Source of the DNA: Solanum dulcamara
Lineage: Eukaryota; Streptophyta; Magnoliopsida; Solanales; Solanaceae
Assembly (NCBI RefSeq): GCF_947179165.1
Contig: NC_077241.1
Coordinates: forward strand, 31,987,246-32,051,245
Length of the DNA: 64,000 bases
Direction of reading: 5' to 3'
A model generated the notes under the pieces. It was not told the origin of the DNA and made no database searches. It was given only the letters and a program-made list of their open reading frames with translations. Shown piece after piece: positions 22,859-35,056 of the stretch. A program made the translations under genes and the position numbers. How positions within the stretch are numbered: position 1 is the first letter of the stretch; each line of letters starts with the position of its first letter.

Positions 22859-23275
22859 ATGCTAAGGCCAAACATGATCTCAAAATTATTAGAAAGTAAG
22901 AAAAAACTAGAACACAAGGTATGGATGATTTCTAAAAAAGTACAACATACGCACACCTTACGAATTACTTGTAATAAGCCTAAACCATGATTTCTACACA
23001 ATTAAGCATAACCAAGAGTCTAACCCACCCAAATTCTAACTAATACACATGATTTCACATAATCAAGCTAAATCTAAGGAGATGTAAGTTGCAACCTAAC
23101 TTTAGGATGATCACAAATGCTTCAAAGTAAAGTCTCCGGAGCTTTTCTCTTCTATATGGTCTCAAAGCGCTACCATGCTATCAAAAATAGAATAACAATT
23201 TTAATACAATTGTTTAGACACTAAAGTCACTTAAATCAAAGATGGACCAATTTCAAAGTATAAATAAGTAATCGA
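22859..23275 (-). mobile_element. Continuation of the minus-oriented LTR fragment
   Basis: ATGCT (22859-22863) is the right copy of the solo LTR target duplication. The following sequence is non-coding, AT-rich and LTR-like ('gtctccggagcttt' near 23132). It abuts the truncated E1 integrase at 23276 without an LTR end of E1, so this border is a deletion or another junction. Confidence 0.4.
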
Positions 23276-24058
23276 CTACCGAGAGCTATGGGCCTCTTTC
23301 AATATCAACTCTCTTAACCCATCAACATTGGGCAAACACAACCGACCTTGATAACGAAATACACCATCTCCGCCTTGGGAGAAAGCCTCAATAGAGTTTT
23401 GATCAACAGATTTTTTTAGTTCAACTAATAAAATATCATGGTCTTGTTTGGCCTTAACATTCGCCACAAGAGACGATTTTGAACTATTATGCACAAGAAC
23501 ACCTCCATCATTGGATTCAATCAAACGCACACCTAAACGTGCCAACCTATGATCATCCTTAACTAATTTTTTCTTACCTTCTTCAACATGTGCAACACTA
23601 CTCATGGATAATCGACTTAGTGCATTGGCAACCATATTAGCTTTTCCCGGATGATAAAACAAACTCATATCATAGTCCTTCAATAATGCAAGACATCTGC
23701 TTTGCCAAAGGTTCAAGTATTTTTTCTTAAACACGTATTGTTAACTATTATGGTTGGTGAACACATACATATGGAAACCATAAATATAGTGTCTCCAAAT
23801 CTTCAAAGAAAACTTAACCACCACTAGCTCCAAATCATGAATTAGATAGTTTCTTTCATGCACCTTAAGTTGCCTAGAAGCATAAGTTATTAACTTATAA
23901 TGTTGTATCAAAACATAACCAAGACCAACTCTAGAAGTATCACAATATACAATAAAATCATCGGACCCTTTCGGCAAGGTCAAAATAGGAGTGGTAGTAA
24001 GACATTCTTTCAACTCTTGGAAACTGTTCTCACAAGCTTCCGACCATTGAAACTTCAC
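23276..24058 (-). pseudogene. E1 RNase H and integrase N-terminus remnant
   Basis: In minus sense, 24058-23741 carries the RT-RNase H connection ([20 protein letters not shown]) and RNase H pieces ([55 protein letters not shown]). The frame from 23734 to 23276 carries [33 protein letters not shown], then GVFRYQGRLCLPNVDGLREL. This last block normally leads into the integrase zinc finger, but homology stops after HSSR at 23276. The block between the two frames is one frameshift or stop. The enzyme cannot be made. Confidence 0.85.
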
Positions 24059-24064
24059 CTTATT

Positions 24065-25100
24065 TTAAGTCAACTTAGTGAAAGATGACGAGATTGATGA
24101 AAAACCTTCCATAAATATCCTATAATATCTGGCTAGACCCAAGAAACTTATAACATCCGAAGGGGACAACGGTCTAGGCCAATTCTTACCTGCCTCGGTT
24201 TTCTTAGGATTAACCATGATCCCTTTACTAGACACAATGTGACCAACAAAAGCCACCCCCCTTAACCAAAACTCACATTTATTGAACTTGGTAAATAACT
24301 GCTTATCTCTCAGAGTTTGGAACAAAATCTTTAAGTGATTAGCATGCTCATTTTCATTCTGAGAGTAGACAAAAATATCTTCAATGAACACAATCACAAA
24401 CATGTCCAAATATTATTTGAACACCCTATTCATCAGTCCATGAATGCCACAGGGAATTGGTTAAACCAAATGATATAACTAAGAACTCATAGTGACCATA
24501 CCTTATTCAAAATATTGTATTGGGAAATCACACTCCCTCACCCTTATTTAGTGATAACTGAAACAGTGATCAATCTTAGAGAAATAACTTGCCTCTTGAA
24601 ATTAGTCAAACAAATTATTTACCTCGAAATTGGGAATTTATTCTTGAATGTTACTTTTATCAATTGCCAGTAGTCAATATACATATGTAGCGAACCATCT
24701 TTCTTACAAATAAACCAAACGGGAGCACCCCATGGGGATATATTTAGTGGAATAAACCATTTATCTAACAAGTCTTTCAATTGATCCTTTAACTACTTTA
24801 GTTCTGCCGGAGCCATTTTTTGTATGGAGGAATATAAATGGGTTGAGTATTGCGAAGAAGGTCTATGCCAAAGTCAATTTCCCTTTTGGGAGGAACACCA
24901 AGTAGATCATCGAGAAACATATCCGGAAACGCATTAACAATGGGGACTGATTCTAGAGTAAGTGATTCAAAATTAGTATCCCTACTCCCTCACAAGATGG
25001 TAGATATAACCCATGGAAATCATTTTTCGAGCTTAAAGGCAAAAGATCAATTGACCTTTGAACACTGAATTAATACCCTTCCATTCTTGGACCGGCTCAT
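24065..25100 (-). pseudogene. E1 reverse transcriptase remnant
   Basis: The frame 24409-24065 (minus) holds the RT palm end: DMFVIVFIEDIFVYSQNENE, FTKFNKCEFWLRGVAFVGHI, then LGLARYYRIFMEGFSSISS. The catalytic box normally reads F-I-D-D or Y-V-D-D; here the first Asp is Glu (FIED, codon 24380-24382). The N-terminal half (24410-25100) is recognisable only in broken pieces with stops and frame changes; the plus-strand frame at 24850 is its shadow. It lies downstream (minus sense) of the protease. Confidence 0.8.
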
Positions 25101-25107
25101 TATGAAA

Positions 25108-25428
25108 TTAAAACTTGACCATTCGGGTCCTACAATATATAAAAGTATAGCATAGGTCTAGATAATTCATACCAAGGATAAAATCAAAATTGGTTATCTC
25201 AAGCTCAACTAAATCACATAGAGTAACTTTATGGAAAATTGAAACCGAACAACTTCTATGGACTCTTTTACCCACAACCAACTCACCTACGAGAGTATAA
25301 ATGGAAAAGGGATTTAGTAATATTTTAGGGCTAACATCAAATCTCATGGCCACATAAGGAGTAACAAAAGAAAAAAAATTACCTGGATCAAGTAAGGCAT
25401 AAACATTATAGTAAAAGACCCATAACAT
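25108..25428 (-). pseudogene. E1 aspartic protease remnant
   Basis: Shows YALLDPGNFFSFVTPYVAMR, then SIYTLVGELVVGKRVHRSCS and FDFILGMNYLDLCYTF. The loop that normally carries D-S/T-G reads DPG, a variant I associate with this plant lineage, so it is not by itself proof of inactivity. It ends near 25108 and is followed by degraded RT. It is part of the single gag-pol of E1. Confidence 0.75.
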
Positions 25429-25559
25429 ACCAGTACAACATCAAGAGTCTCCTCCACCTCGTGCCTACCATGGAGAGCATAAAACTGATTATTGCTTTGA
25501 CCATCTTTGGGTTACACTAGATCACCATGAGAAACTTGCGCTTGAGGACTACCATCCTT

Positions 25560-25861
25560 TACCTTACACTCTTTAGCATGATGACCTGGCTTACCATATC
25601 AGTAGTACATATTCAAACCCACTGAACACTCACCATTGTGGTTATTACCACACTTCTTGCATGTGGGGGTAACTTGACAAATAGGACTTAGGGTTGGTCA
25701 CCCTATCTTTGTCAAACCTTGGAGTAGTGGCATTTGAATATCCATCGTTAGAGTACCTTTGGAGAACATGAGGACGTCCACCACTTCCAGAATTAGCATG
25801 AGAGGAATCACCACCATCAATCCTTGCTCTGTTGGACTCAATAGTTTTCTCCTTTAGCTTC
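25560..25861 (-). pseudogene. E1 gag C-terminus with broken zinc knuckle
   Basis: From the E2 insertion site leftwards: KLKEKTIESNRARIDGGDSS, a Gly/Ser-rich linker, DKDRVTNPK, then a first CKKCGNNHNGEC motif and, beyond a stop, the CCHC knuckle region. In the knuckle the first two cysteines are replaced by tyrosine (YYxY then GKPGHHAKEC). The N-terminal part of the same gag lies at 35057-35734 beyond E2. Confidence 0.8.
25857..25861. repeat. Target site duplication, left of E2
   Basis: GCTTC; pairs with GCTTT at 35052-35056 (4 of 5 matching). It lies inside E1 gag. Confidence 0.75.
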
Positions 25862-27957
25862 AGTAACATCCCTCAAAACCCTCATAAGTGCCTTAGGAAT
25901 GCCTTAGGAATAGGTCTGTAAAGTAATGCATCATCCTTAATGTTTATGGAAAATCCGAGTTGGGAATGTCGATCAGGGGTCAAAACTGCAGGAAAATAGA
26001 TTCGGTAGAATTTTAGGACCCGTATATCGAAAGATAGATTTTTGAAGAAATTGCATAAAAACTTAAGGTGCGTGACAAGTCCGCATCATGGACTTGCTCA
26101 CCTCCATGTTGCGGCCCTGGCAATGATTTTTCATCGCTGAAATTAGTTTTTAGTAACGGCATTTTAGACTTTTCCCAAATTGTTAGCTAATAAACCTAAA
26201 AGGTTTTATGACTTAATTCAACTCTATAAATTAACCTAAACCTCTAATTATATTCATTCTTCTACAATTCATCTACTCAAATATTTTTCTCTCTACAAAA
26301 GACTATCAAGGACTCCATTGAAGACTTCAAGTAAATTCATTCAAGCTCTCCATCAAAACTCTCAAGTTCTTCCAAATTAATTGGTGTTCTCACTTAAGGT
26401 ATGTGGGTATTGATTCATGGATCCTTTCACCCTTGAAGCCCAATCAATTTGTTAAGTTTTTTATCAAATTAAAGTATGGTATTTTATGGGGTTTTATAAT
26501 CTTTACTCTTATTGCATGAAGTTTGATTCAAATTATGATCATAATTCTATTTTGATATAAATTGATTGTTATTGCATTAAATTGAAGAGTTTTTCTGTGA
26601 ATACTCCTATTTTGATTTTTATAGTTCATGATGAAGATTATTAGTATTTTCAATTATACTTCTTAATGATATTATCTATATAAATTTTGTATGTGTTGAT
26701 ATAAATTTTATGATCATGCATGTTTTCAAGTCAAGTACATGATTTTCAAATCAATTGATCATGTATTCATGCTTTACCTAAATTTCAAGTATAAACTATG
26801 ATCATGAATTTTCAAGCATGAATTATGATTATGTATTTCAATTATGATCATTAACTATAAGTATGTTTCGAAGGATGATTTTCATGCAAGTTATGAAGTA
26901 AGGTGACTTAAGAACCTATGTGGTCACCTAAAGCGTAACGATATGAGTTATGCAAATAGGATTGTACTGATGAAAGGACAATTCTCACATTACAAATATG
27001 TTATGAAAATGAGCTACTCTATAATTTTAAACATATGATAATGACTATGATTTATGAAATTATAATTTATATGCTATGCATGTATTCCGTAGGATTTGAC
27101 TTAGCACCGAGTGGACTTGAGGTGGGGGCCCAACCAAAAACCTTAGTAGAAGCCTCATGTCCCATAAACTACGTGCCACCATAGGTTGCCTTCATAGCCT
27201 TGCTATTGGATCTACATATAGCGTATTTATGACCCACCTAGCGGGGCAGAGTCTACCTTGGCAAGTAGATTCTCCTTTTTCTTCATTGTATAGGGAGACA
27301 ATGGGATTTTATATTATAGTTCGCATTATCTTATAGTCGATTATCATCCCTATCCTACATATGTATGATCTCTTCTGTATGCTATGATTTTAAATTATAC
27401 TTTTTAAATGCTTTAGTCAATATGATTTTCCTCATTACTTTAATTATCTCATCTTACCATGTGATTTACTTGACCATTGCATTCCATTATTTACACTGCA
27501 TGTCACGCCCTCATAGTTAGTACATTCCAATGTACTAATGCATACTTTTTGTCTACATTGTCTCATAATATAGGTGTTGAGGTTGAAGATCATACTCATA
27601 TACGTGGCTAGTAGGCTTTCTATCCAGAGGTATTGTGGTGAGTCCTCATTTATCAGGGACTATTCATCGAGTGGTTATTGTTTCAAGGACTTTTGTTATG
27701 TTACATAATGAGGGTGAGCTAGGGACATGTCTTATCCCCCGCCTATACTCAAGTGTAGAGTCATTCAGTTGGACAAATATTTTAAGTCTATGTTATCATG
27801 TGACATTTCTTTATTTACTATTCATGATTCAGACTCTCTTATGATGTTTTTGCTTTTACTTTACCTTATATTTGGTTATGATATGTACAAACTTGGTTGT
27901 ATCCCTTCGGGGTTTCAATCGCCGTATTACGACTAGGTTCTAGGTTGGGTTACAATA
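25862..27957 (+). mobile_element. E2 5' LTR (2096 bp)
   Basis: Starts AGTAACATCCCTCAAAA (the 3' copy has TGTAACATCCCTC) and ends GGGTTACAATA next to the primer site. Co-linear with 32956-35051. It contains a long AT-rich stretch (26450-26860) with 'atgatcatg' words. The open frames at 27635 and 27727 (+) are in LTR sequence and not coding. Confidence 0.92.
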
Positions 27958-27961
27958 AACT

Positions 27962-27975
27962 TGGTATCAAAGCAC
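27962..27975 (+). other. E2 primer binding site (initiator tRNA-Met type)
   Basis: TGGTATCAAAGCAC, one base from the standard TGGTATCAGAGC, four bases after the LTR end. Confidence 0.85.
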
Positions 27976-28170
27976 AAGGTTTTTCAAGTGTCCTAGGGTG
28001 TCCAACATGCCACATCAATTAGAGTCTTATTCATGGGTGTGAAGTGCACCACACTTATGAGTAGGAGGCTATGAGGCGTTTTAGAAATTCTCACTTCTTT
28101 CATGATCCATGTCATGCTATAGAAGTAAGACTTTTTTCCCTAATGATCTTTCTTTTCAATTTTCAGAAAG

Positions 28171-29200
28171 ATGGCTCTAAGAAGACCATTATTTCCCAAT
28201 GGAGATAATGGTAATGAATCCCAAGCTACCCCGGCTCCTGACGACAATGGTCCTCTACCAGACCAACTGACTAATGTGGAGTTCCGAACTGCTATTACTA
28301 TGCTAGCTCGAGTGGTGACCAACCAAGGTATTATGACTCCTTCTAATGTTCCTACTCAGGCCTCAAGAGCAAGGTACTTTGCATGAATAAATCCTCCAGA
28401 TTTTCATGTCTCAAAAGTCAATGAGGATCCTTAAGAGTTCATTGATGAGGTTTACAAGATATGAGTATTATGGGGATGACATCAGAAGAAAAAACAGAGT
28501 TGGAAGCTTATAAACTTAAGGGTGTTTCTCAAATATGGTACACTCAACAGAAGTTGGAGAGGGTGGATGAATATCCTATTGAATGGGAAGTATTCAAACT
28601 TGCTTTCCTTGATTACTTTTTCCCTCTTGAGTTAAGAAAGGCTAAAGTGTTGGAGTTCATAAATCTTTGACAAGGAAATTTGGGAATGAGGGAGTATTCC
28701 CTCAAGTTTACTAAGCTATCAAAGTATGCTCCTTCAATGGTTGCCGATCCACGTACCCAAATGAGTAAATTCATATTAGGGTTATCCAACTTGATTGCTA
28801 CGGAATGTCGTACCACTATTCTTGTTAATAAGATGGACATATCTCGGCTTATGACTTTTTCCGAATAAATTGAAGGAGAAAAGCTCAAGAAAATAAGGAT
28901 GAGGAATTCTAAGATGGCTCGATATGAAGATGGGTTCTCCAACGCTAAGATCGTTGGTAGCAGCGGATGCTCTCATCAAGGACAAAGCTCAAGGAAGAAT
29001 TTTTCTAAGGATAGGGTGCCACACCCTAAAGCTCAAGAAGAAAGAGGTGTAAATGTTATTCACCCTTCTTTTCTAAAGTGTGCAAGGTGTGGAAGGAATC
29101 ATGGAGAAAAGTGCTTGATGGGAATGGGTGCTTGCTATGGATGTTGAAAGATAGGTCATAAGTGATACGAGTGCCCTCTTATTACCAACAAGGGTAGAGA
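28171..29200 (+). pseudogene. E2 gag
   Basis: Capsid/nucleocapsid gene. The ATG at 28171 (MALRRPLFPNGDNGNESQAT) is taken as the start because it lies about 200 bp after the primer site and opens the conserved frame. After a stop at 28386 and a frameshift before 28461 the same protein continues: ELEAYKLKGVSQIWYTQQ, VFKLAFLDYFFPLELRKAKV, MREYSLKFTKLSKYAPSM, MDISRLMTFSE, then CARCGRNHGEKC and the zinc knuckle, whose residues (CYGC, GH, C) are split by two stop codons near 29148-29167. Gag normally packages element RNA in cytoplasmic particles; this copy cannot. Confidence 0.88.
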
Positions 29201-29222
29201 AGGACTTCCTCTAGGAGGCCTA

Positions 29223-29760
29223 GTGCAACAAGGTGCCCAAGCTCAACCTAAGGATGGCCAATACAACAACCAATTCTTTGCTCTTCATTCTTGGAAAGAA
29301 GTTGATGAGGCTCCCGATGTGGTCACGGGTATGTTACGATTCTTTAACTTTAACGCTTATGCATTTCTTGATCTGGGTGCCAACTTGTCTTTTGTTACTC
29401 CTTATATTTCTATGAGATTTGATGTGTGCCTTGAGGTTTTAATAGAACCCTTTTCGGTTTATACTCTCGTTGGTGATTCAGTATTAGCCAAGAGAGCTTA
29501 TAGAAATTATCCTGTATGGGTCTATCACAGAGTTATCCCGTGTGACATTGTGGAACTTGATATGACTAATTTTGACACCATTCTTGTTATGGATTGGTTA
29601 CATGCCACTTATGCATCTACATGTTGTAGGAATCATGTGGTTAAGTTTGACTTTCCTAATGAGCCTATTCTTGAATGGAAGGATAATGATTCAGTTGTTA
29701 AGTGTCGATTCATCTCATGTATTAAGGCCCAAAAAATGATTTCAAAAGGGTGCATTTATC
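29223..29760 (+). pseudogene. E2 protease region
   Basis: Part of the 285-residue frame from 29223: [60 protein letters not shown], then [16 protein letters not shown]. This is the retropepsin domain; the active-site loop reads DLG instead of the usual D-S/T-G or the DPG seen in E1. It continues without a break into the RT N-terminus. Confidence 0.8.
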
Positions 29761-29789
29761 ATATTGTGCAATTTAGGGACATCGATTCC

Positions 29790-30720
29790 AAAACTCCTAT
29801 TCTTGAGTCGGTACATATAGTTAATGAGTTCTTTGAAGTGTTTCCTGATGATTTGCTTGGGATTCCTCGCGAAAGGGAAATTGACTCTGGCGTAGACCTC
29901 CTTCCCAATTCCCAACCTATTTCTATTCCTCTTTACCGTATGGCTTCGACAGAACTTAAGGAGTTGAAGGAACAATTGAAGGATTTATTGGACAAGGGTG
30001 TTATAAGATCGAGTATTTCACATGGGGTACGCCCGTGTTATTTGTTAGGACGAAGGATGGGTCACTCCAAATATGTATAGACTACCGGTAATTGAATAAG
30101 GTTACCATAAAGAACAAATATCCAAATTCAAGGATAGATGACTTGTTTGATCAATTACAAGGAGAAGGCTACTTCTCTAAGATTGACCTCCTTTCCGGTT
30201 ATCATCAATTAAGGGTAAGGGATTGTGATATTCCCAAAATGGCTTTCTGGATAAGGTATGGTCATTTTGAATTTGTAGTAATGTCATTTGGTTTGACAAA
30301 TGCTCCTGCTATATTCATAAATTTGATGAATCGTAGTTTCAAGCCATATTTGGAAATATTTATAGTGGTGTTCATTGATGATATCTTTATTTATTCACGA
30401 AATAAGGAAGATCATATGGGTCACTTGAGGATTGTTTGCAAATATTGAGAGAAAAGCAATTATTTGCTAAATTTATTAAGTGCCATTTTTTTCTAAGAGA
30501 GGTTGCATTTCTTGTTCATATGGTGTCCGGTGATGGGATTAAAATAGATCCAAAGAAGACGGAGGCGGTTAAGAATTGGCCTAGACCATAATCTCCTTTG
30601 AACATTAGAAGCTGTTTGGGCTTAGCCGGATACTACAGTAGGTTTGTTGATGGGTTCTCATCTATTGCTTCGCCTTTAACTAAGTTGACACAAAAGAATA
30701 CAAAATTCCAATGGTCGAAA
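29790..30720 (+). pseudogene. E2 reverse transcriptase
   Basis: RT domain over two frameshifts (near 30020-30090 and near 30437). Motifs: [52 protein letters not shown], then [57 protein letters not shown], and the catalytic [13 protein letters not shown] (both Asp present). The third frame continues with [12 protein letters not shown] and the RNase H connection. Nearly complete by content, but not translatable. Confidence 0.9.
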
Positions 30721-31178
30721 GAATGTGAGAAAAGTTTCTAAATACTTAAGGATCATCTTACGTCGGCTCCTATTTTGACATTGGTCGAAGGTTCGGCTGG
30801 GTTTGTTTTCTATTGTGATGCTTTGCGTGTTGTCTTGGGTTGTGTCTTGATGCAACACGGTAAGTTCATTGTCTATGCCTCTAGATAACTTAAGGTGCAT
30901 GAAAGGAACTCTCCAACCCATGATCTTGAACTTGCAATGGACGTGTTTGCATTGAAAATTTGGTGCCATTATCTTTATAGGGTGCATGCTGATGTGTTTA
31001 CTGACCATAAAATCTTGCAATATGTGTTTAGTCAAAGAGACTTGAACCTTAGGGAAAGGAGGTGGCTTGAACTCCTAAAAGACTATGACATGAGCATATT
31101 GTACCATCCAGGTAAGGCAAATGTTGTAGCCGATGCTCTTAGTCAGTTGTCTATGGGTAGTGTTGCAGATGTTGAGTA
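30721..31178 (+). pseudogene. E2 RNase H
   Basis: Follows RT in frame with stops. [68 protein letters not shown], then [20 protein letters not shown]. The acidic positions of the RNase H fold are mostly retained. In-frame stops occur near 30740, 30886 and 31177. RNase H removes the RNA template during reverse transcription. Confidence 0.85.
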
Positions 31179-31191
31179 AGGTAAAAGGGAA

Positions 31192-32660
31192 TTGGTAATA
31201 GAGGTCCATAGATTGGCACGTTTAGGCGTGCATTTGGTTGATTATAATGGTGTAGGGGTTTTTATACATAATGGTTTGGAATCATCTTTTGTGGCAGCCA
31301 TTAAGGCCAAACAAGATGATGATTCAATTTTGGTCGAATTGAAGAAGTTAGTTGCCAAAAAATCCATTGAGGCTTTCTCTCTAGGAGAAGATGGGGTACT
31401 GCATTATCAAGGTCGTTTGTGTGTTCCAAATGTTAATGGATTAAGAGAGTTGATATTGAATAACGTTCATAATTCTCGATATTCAATTCATCCGGGATCC
31501 ACCAAGATGTATCATGACTTGAGGGAAGTGTATTAGTGGAATGGCATAAGAAAGGACATAGCAGAGTTCATGGATAAGTGTCCTAATTGTCAACAAGTGA
31601 AAGTTGAGCATCGAAGGTTGGGAGTTCTATCTCAAGAAATCAAACTTCCTACACGGAAGTGGGAATATGTGAATATGGACTTTGTCATAGGTTTACCTTG
31701 TACTAGAAGACTACATGATTCTATTTGGGTCATTATGGACCGAATGACAACATTGAAATATTTTCTATTGGTCAAGACTTCTTATGGTGTTGAAAACTAT
31801 GCTAAGTTGTATATTCGTAAACTTGTGAAACTTCATGGTGTTCCTTTGTCGATTATATCGGATAGAGGTACTCAATTTAGTTCACATTTTTAGAAGTCAT
31901 TTCAGAAAGGTCTTGGTACTAAAGTCAAGCTAAGTACCGCTTTCCATCATCAAACCGATGGACAAGCCAAAAGAACAATTCAAACCTTGGAATCTATGTT
32001 AAGGGCATGTATTATTGATCTTAGATAAAGTTGGGATGACCATTTTCCATTGATTGAGTTCGCCTACAATAATAGTAATCACTCTAGCATCCAGATGGTT
32101 CATTTTGAAGCCTTGTACAGGAGAAGATGTAGGTCTCCGATGGGGTGGTTTGAAGTAGGTGATATGGAATTGATTGTTCCATATTTAGTAGTGGATGGAA
32201 TAGAGAAAGTAAGGCTTATAAGAGAAAGATTGAAAATGGCTCAGCGTCATCAAAAGTCCTATTCGGACACTAGGAACAGAGAGCTTCAATTTGATGTAGA
32301 TGATATGGTGTATTTGAAGATTTCACCAATGAAAGGGGTAATGCGGCTTGGTAAGAAAGGAAAGTTGAGCCCTAGATATATAGGACCCTATAGGATATTA
32401 TAGCACATTGGAAAAGTAACATATGAGTTAAACTTTCCACTTGAGTTGGATTTGGTTCATCCAGTATTTCATGTGTCAATGTTAAGGAAGTTTGTAAGTG
32501 ATCCAAACTCTATTGTGCCAATGGAGAATGTAAGTATTAAAGAGAATTTGACCTATGAGGAGGTCCCGATTGAGATTTTAGACCAGCAAGTGAGGAGATT
32601 AAGAAATACAGATGTTGCATCCGTCAAAGGGTTATGGTGGAATCAACAAGAAGAGTGACA
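31192..32660 (+). pseudogene. E2 integrase with C-terminal tail
   Basis: One frame (codons starting at 31192) interrupted only by stops. Zinc finger: NSRYSIHPGSTKMYHDL then CPNCQQVKVEHRRLG. Core: YVNMDFVIGLP (first Asp), SIISDRGTQFSSHF (second Asp), then TDGQAKRTIQTLES, where the catalytic Glu is Lys (codon 31969-31971). The tail has FAYNNSNHSSIQMVHFEALY, MKGVMRLGKKGKLSPRYIGP, DLVHPVFHVSMLRKF and EEVPIEILDQQVRRLRN, with VASVKGLWWNQQ, typical of Tekay/Del-like elements. Stops near 31534, 31891, 32026 and 32401. Dead both by stops and by loss of the catalytic Glu. Confidence 0.92.
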
Positions 32661-32938
32661 TGATGAAGCATTATCCGTATCTCTTTCCTCCACTCAATCC
32701 TAAAGGTACTAAGTTGCTCATGATCAAATCGATTAAACTCCTACGTTTCAGTTCCTTATGTCATTCATATGCTAGCATGATAAGTGGAAATGATTTTCTC
32801 AAAGACTATATTTTATGTTAAGTATGAAGTTTACATGTTCTATGCATTTTTTCGAAGAGTCCTCATGTTCATGTTGTGTTGTTAGTTCTTTTTCTATGTT
32901 TTTCCCATATTAGTTGAATCTCATTTGAGGAAGAATGT

Positions 32939-32955
32939 TCCCAAGGGGGAGATAT
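32939..32955 (+). other. E2 polypurine tract
   Basis: CCCAAGGGGGAGATAT directly before the 3' LTR start TGTAACATCC. Between the end of pol and here (32661-32938) is a short non-coding 3' stretch with no further gene. Confidence 0.85.
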
Positions 32956-35051
32956 TGTAACATCCCTCAAAATGATCATAAGTGCCTTAAGAATGCCTTT
33001 GGAATAGGCCGCTAAAGTAATGCATCATCCTTAATCTTTTTGAAAAATCCAAGTTTGGAATATTGATCTGGGATCAAAACTACAGTAAAATAGTTTTGAT
33101 GGATTTTTAGGAACCGTATACAGAAAGATAGATTTTAGAAGGAATTACGCAAAATAGTAAGGTGCACGACAACTCCCGTCACAAACTTGCTCGCCTCCGC
33201 GTCGCAGACCTGGTGATGATTTTTCATGGCCGAAATTAGTTTTTAGTAAGGGTGTTTTAGACTTTTTCTAAATTATTAGCTAATGAACTTAGATATTTTT
33301 ATGACATAATTCAACTCTATAAATTAACCTAAACCTCTAATTCTATTCATTCTTCTACAATTCACCTACTGAAATATTTCTCTCTCTACAAAAGATTCTC
33401 AAGGACTCAATGGAAGAATTCAAGAAAATAAACTCAAGCTCTCCATCAAAACTCGCAAGTTCTTCCAAATTAATTGGTGTTCTCACTTAAGGTATATGGG
33501 TATTGATTCATTGATCCTTTCATCCATGAAGCTCAATCAATTTCTCAAGTTTTTTTATCAAATTAAAGTATGGTATTTTAAGGGTTTTATGATCTCTACT
33601 CCTATTGCATGAACTTTGATTCAAATTATGATCATGAGTCTATTTTGATATAAATTGATTGATATTGCATTAAATTGAAGAGTTTTTTCATCAATACTCC
33701 TATTTTGATATCTATATTTCATGATGAAAATTATGAGTATTTTCAATTGTACTTCCTAATGATATTATCTATATAAATTATGTATGGATGATATAAAGTT
33801 TATGATCATGCATGTTTTCAAGTCAAGTACATGATTTTCAAATCAATTGATCATGCATTCATGCCTTACCTAAATTTCAAGTATAAGCTATGATCATGAA
33901 TTTCCAAGCATAAATTATGATTATATATTTCAATTATGATCATGGACTAAAAGTATGTTTCGAAGGATGATTTTCATGCAAGTTATGAAGTAAGGTGACT
34001 TAGGGCCCTATGTGGTCACCTAAGGACTAACGATATGAATATCCAAATATGATTATAATGATGAAAGGATAATTCTCTCATTACAAGTATGTTATGAAAA
34101 TGAGGTACTCTATGATTTCAAACCTATGATAATGACTATGATATATGAAATTATGATTTCAATACTGTGCTTATATTCCGTAGGATTTGACTTAGCACCG
34201 AGTGGACTTGAGGTGGGAGCCCTACCAAAAGACTTAGTAGAAGCTTCATGTCCCATAAACTACGTGCCACCATAGGTTACCTTCATGGCCTAGCTATTGG
34301 ATCCACATATAGCGTATATATGACCCGCCTAGCAGGGTAGAGTCTACCTTGGTAAGTAGATTCCCCTTTTTCTTCATTGTATAGGGAGACAACGGAATTT
34401 CATGTTATAACTCACATGGTCTTATGGTCGGTTATGATCCCTATCCTATATATGTATGATCTCTTATGTATGCTATGATTTTAAATTATACTTTTTAAAT
34501 TCTTTGGTCCATATGATTTTCTAGATGACTTTAATTATCTCATCTTACCATATGATTTACTTGACCATTGCATTCCATGATTTACGTTGCATGTCACGCC
34601 CTCATACTTAGTACATTCCAACATATTAATGCATACCTTTTGCTTACATTATCTCATAATGTAGGAGTTGAGGTTGAAGATCATACTCATTTATGTGGCT
34701 AGGAGGCTTTCTATCTAGAGGTATTATGGTGAGTCATCGTTTATCGGAGAGTAGTCATCGAGTTGGTTATTTCTTCAAGTACTTTTGTTATATTTCATAT
34801 CGAGGGTGATATAGTAACATATCTTAACCCCCGCCCATACTCATGTGTAGGGGCATTTAGTTGGACAAATATTTCAAGTCTATGTTGTCATGTGACTTTT
34901 CTTCATTTACTATTCACGGTTTAGACTCTCGTATGATGTTTCCATTTTTACTTTACCTTATGTATGCTTATGATATGTACAAGATGATTGGTTAGATCGC
35001 TTTAGGGTTTCGATCGCTTTTGATGACTAGGCCCTTGGTCGGGTCGTGATA
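32956..35051 (+). mobile_element. E2 3' LTR (2096 bp)
   Basis: Starts TGTAACATCCCTCAAAAT and ends GGTCGGGTCGTGATA, followed by the target duplication GCTTT. Co-linear with the 5' LTR and equal in length. Confidence 0.92.
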
Positions 35052-35056
35052 GCTTT
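35052..35056. repeat. Target site duplication, right of E2
   Basis: GCTTT, the partner of GCTTC at 25857-25861. E1 gag resumes directly after it on the minus strand. Confidence 0.75.

Larger units (their letters stand above)
25862..35051 (+). mobile_element. Element E2: complete but inactive gypsy retrotransposon (9190 bp)
   Basis: Two LTRs of 2096 bp, a primer site, gag, protease, RT, RNase H, integrase with C-terminal tail and a polypurine tract, in the Ty3/gypsy order (integrase last). Inserted into E1 gag with a 5-bp target duplication. The first 150 bp of the two LTRs differ at about 20 positions by eye, so the insertion is old. Coding frames are interrupted by many stops and at least three frameshifts. 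The integrase and tail motifs match Tekay/Del-like chromoviruses (family knowledge). Confidence 0.92.
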
